From: an uncultured Selenomonas sp.
GTDB lineage: Bacteria; Bacillota; Negativicutes; Selenomonadales; Selenomonadaceae
Length of the DNA stretch: 7,071 bases
Reading direction: 5' to 3'
Assembly (NCBI GenBank): GCA_945494195.1
Contig: CALYVJ010000079.1
Span: 1-7,071 of the forward strand
Position 1 is the stretch's first letter. Each line of letters begins with the position of its first letter. The position numbers were made by a program, and so were the translations under genes. Below, one piece after another: positions 6,042 through 7,071 of the stretch. The notes under the pieces are model-generated. The model did not search any database, was not told the origin of the DNA, and worked only from the letters and a program-made list of their open reading frames with translations.

Positions 6042-7071
6042 ATGCTGGCAATAATCAATGGCAAATGCATTCTGCCGGATGAGCAGGGTGATTTTACAAT
6101 ACAGACGGGAAAGGTGGTTCTCTGCGAAGGCGAGCGAATCAAGGGAATCGTTTCTGACAGCGAAGCGGCAGCTATGGCGATTGAGGAAACGATTGACGCC
6201 AAAGGCGGCTATGTTTCGCCGGGGTTCCTCAATGTGCATATTCACGGCTGTGACGGCATGGACACCATGGATGATGAGGAAATGGCATTACCGCGCATGA
6301 GCCGCTTGCAGGCTAAGACTGGGGTAACTGGGTTCCTGCCCACTACGATGACTTGTGCCTGGGACGACGTGGCAAAAGCCTTTGCCCATATCCGTCACTA
6401 TCAGCAGCAGCCCCCAGCAGGGGCAAGAATCTTGGGGGCCCATATGGAAGGGCCCTTCATCAGCCCTGCCAAGAAAGGGGCTCAGGCTGAGTGCAATATT
6501 CGTCCCGCTGATTTTGAGTTGGTAGAACCTTGGCAGGATGTGGTTCGCATCATAACGTTGGCACCGGAGGAATTGCCGGACTACCGTTTTGTGGAGCTTT
6601 GTGAAGAAGTGGGGATTACGGTTTCTATCGGACATACAGCCGCAGATTATGAGACGGTGATGGAGGCGGTAACAAAGCATGGCGTTCATCATATCACGCA
6701 TCTTTACAATGCCATGACGCCGTTCCACCATCGCAATCCTGGTGTGGTTGGTGCGGCGTTGGACTCGACGGCGAATTGTGAAATCATTGCCGACAATGTC
6801 CACTCTCATCCAGCAGCCCAGCGCCTTTTGTATCATGCTAAGGGCGGCAAGAATATCATTTTGATTACGGATTCTTTAAGAGCTTGTGGTGTTGGGGACG
6901 GCCCCTCCGAGCTTGGCGGGCAGAAGGTGTTCGTCAAGGGAGAACTCGCAACGCTCGAAGATGGCACGATTGCAGGTAGTGTGGCGACCATGAACCGTTG
7001 TATCAAGATTTTCTGGGAAAATACTGGTGCACCATTGGCTCAGGTTAGTGAAATGGTAACGAAGACGCCAG
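6042..7071 (+). CDS. nagA: N-acetylglucosamine-6-phosphate deacetylase, 3' end missing
   Basis: The first 343 residues of an amidohydrolase-superfamily enzyme are present; the frame is still open at the window end, with roughly 40 residues missing by family length. The enzyme deacetylates N-acetylglucosamine-6-phosphate to glucosamine-6-phosphate, feeding amino sugars from wall recycling or uptake into glycolysis or precursor synthesis. Motifs in order: PGFLNVHIHG (60-69, metal-type HxH at 66 and 68), GAHMEGPFISPAKKGA (132-147, metal ligand E136), SIGHTA (195-200, H198), ITHLYNAM (218-225, H220), IADNVHSHP (249-257), ILITDS (273-278, catalytic D277) and GTIAGSVATMNR (308-319). The usual IADG is IADN here, a mild variation. 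ATG 6042 is backed by GGAGGA at 6030-6035. It follows the radical SAM gene by two bases and so belongs to the pth operon. nagB is not in the window. Confidence 0.93.
   Translation, partial: MLAIINGKCILPDEQGDFTIQTGKVVLCEGERIKGIVSDSEAAAMAIEETIDAKGGYVSPGFLNVHIHGCDGMDTMDDEEMALPRMSRLQAKTGVTGFLPTTMTCAWDDVAKAFAHIRHYQQQPPAGARILGAHMEGPFISPAKKGAQAECNIRPADFELVEPWQDVVRIITLAPEELPDYRFVELCEEVGITVSIGHTAADYETVMEAVTKHGVHHITHLYNAMTPFHHRNPGVVGAALDSTANCEIIADNVHSHPAAQRLLYHAKGGKNIILITDSLRACGVGDGPSELGGQKVFVKGELATLEDGTIAGSVATMNRCIKIFWENTGAPLAQVSEMVTKTP

Noticed and set aside
6405..6475. GC-rich palindromic runs (CCCC-AGCA-GGGG and repeated GGGCCC)
   Set aside because: They lie inside the conserved HMEGPF region of nagA and are explained by its codons.
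6288..6836. 182-residue open frame on the - strand
   Set aside because: It is antisense to nagA, whose motifs run through the same bases; the product looks like no known family.

Overview
The window looks like chromosomal DNA from an anaerobic Firmicute. I favour the class Negativicutes (a Selenomonas-like genome). The gene families, the strong purine-rich ribosome binding sites, the roughly balanced GC content and the mix of housekeeping genes all suit this, but the taxonomic call is inference. It contains seven confident protein genes (the first cut at its 5' end, the last at its 3' end), one doubtful broken small ORF and three strong factor-independent terminators. There are no RNA genes, CRISPR arrays, insertion sequences or prophage genes that I can see.

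Layout. Positions 1-1755 hold a two-gene unit on the + strand: a zinc-ribbon protein with one C-terminal membrane helix, then a secreted or anchored TPM-domain protein. The unit ends in a very strong hairpin (1754-1801). A 385-base stretch without a confident gene follows; it holds the remains of a possible frameshifted small ORF (1900-2090) and the promoter of an OhrR-like MarR-family peroxide sensor (2141-2596). The sensor is convergent with a thioredoxin gene on the - strand (2659-2967), and the two share a bidirectional terminator (2602-2645). Thioredoxin and the next gene, uppP (3187-4035, undecaprenyl-diphosphate phosphatase), diverge from a 219-base gap with two back-to-back extended -10 promoters. 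uppP ends in its own hairpin (4037-4087).

The last part is a tightly packed + strand operon: pth (peptidyl-tRNA hydrolase, 4182-4805), a cysteine-rich radical SAM protein of unknown function (4798-6039, overlapping pth by 8 bases), and nagA (N-acetylglucosamine-6-phosphate deacetylase, from 6042 and running off the window). A near-consensus promoter lies before pth.

How the genes fit together. ohrR and trxA are both thiol-redox genes and sit tail to tail. uppP and nagA both touch envelope precursor supply (lipid carrier recycling; amino-sugar recycling) but lie in separate transcription units. The least explained items are the cysteine-rich radical SAM enzyme coupled to pth, and the zinc-ribbon/TPM membrane pair. 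I see no clearly new multi-gene system; the radical SAM protein is the best candidate for undescribed biochemistry.
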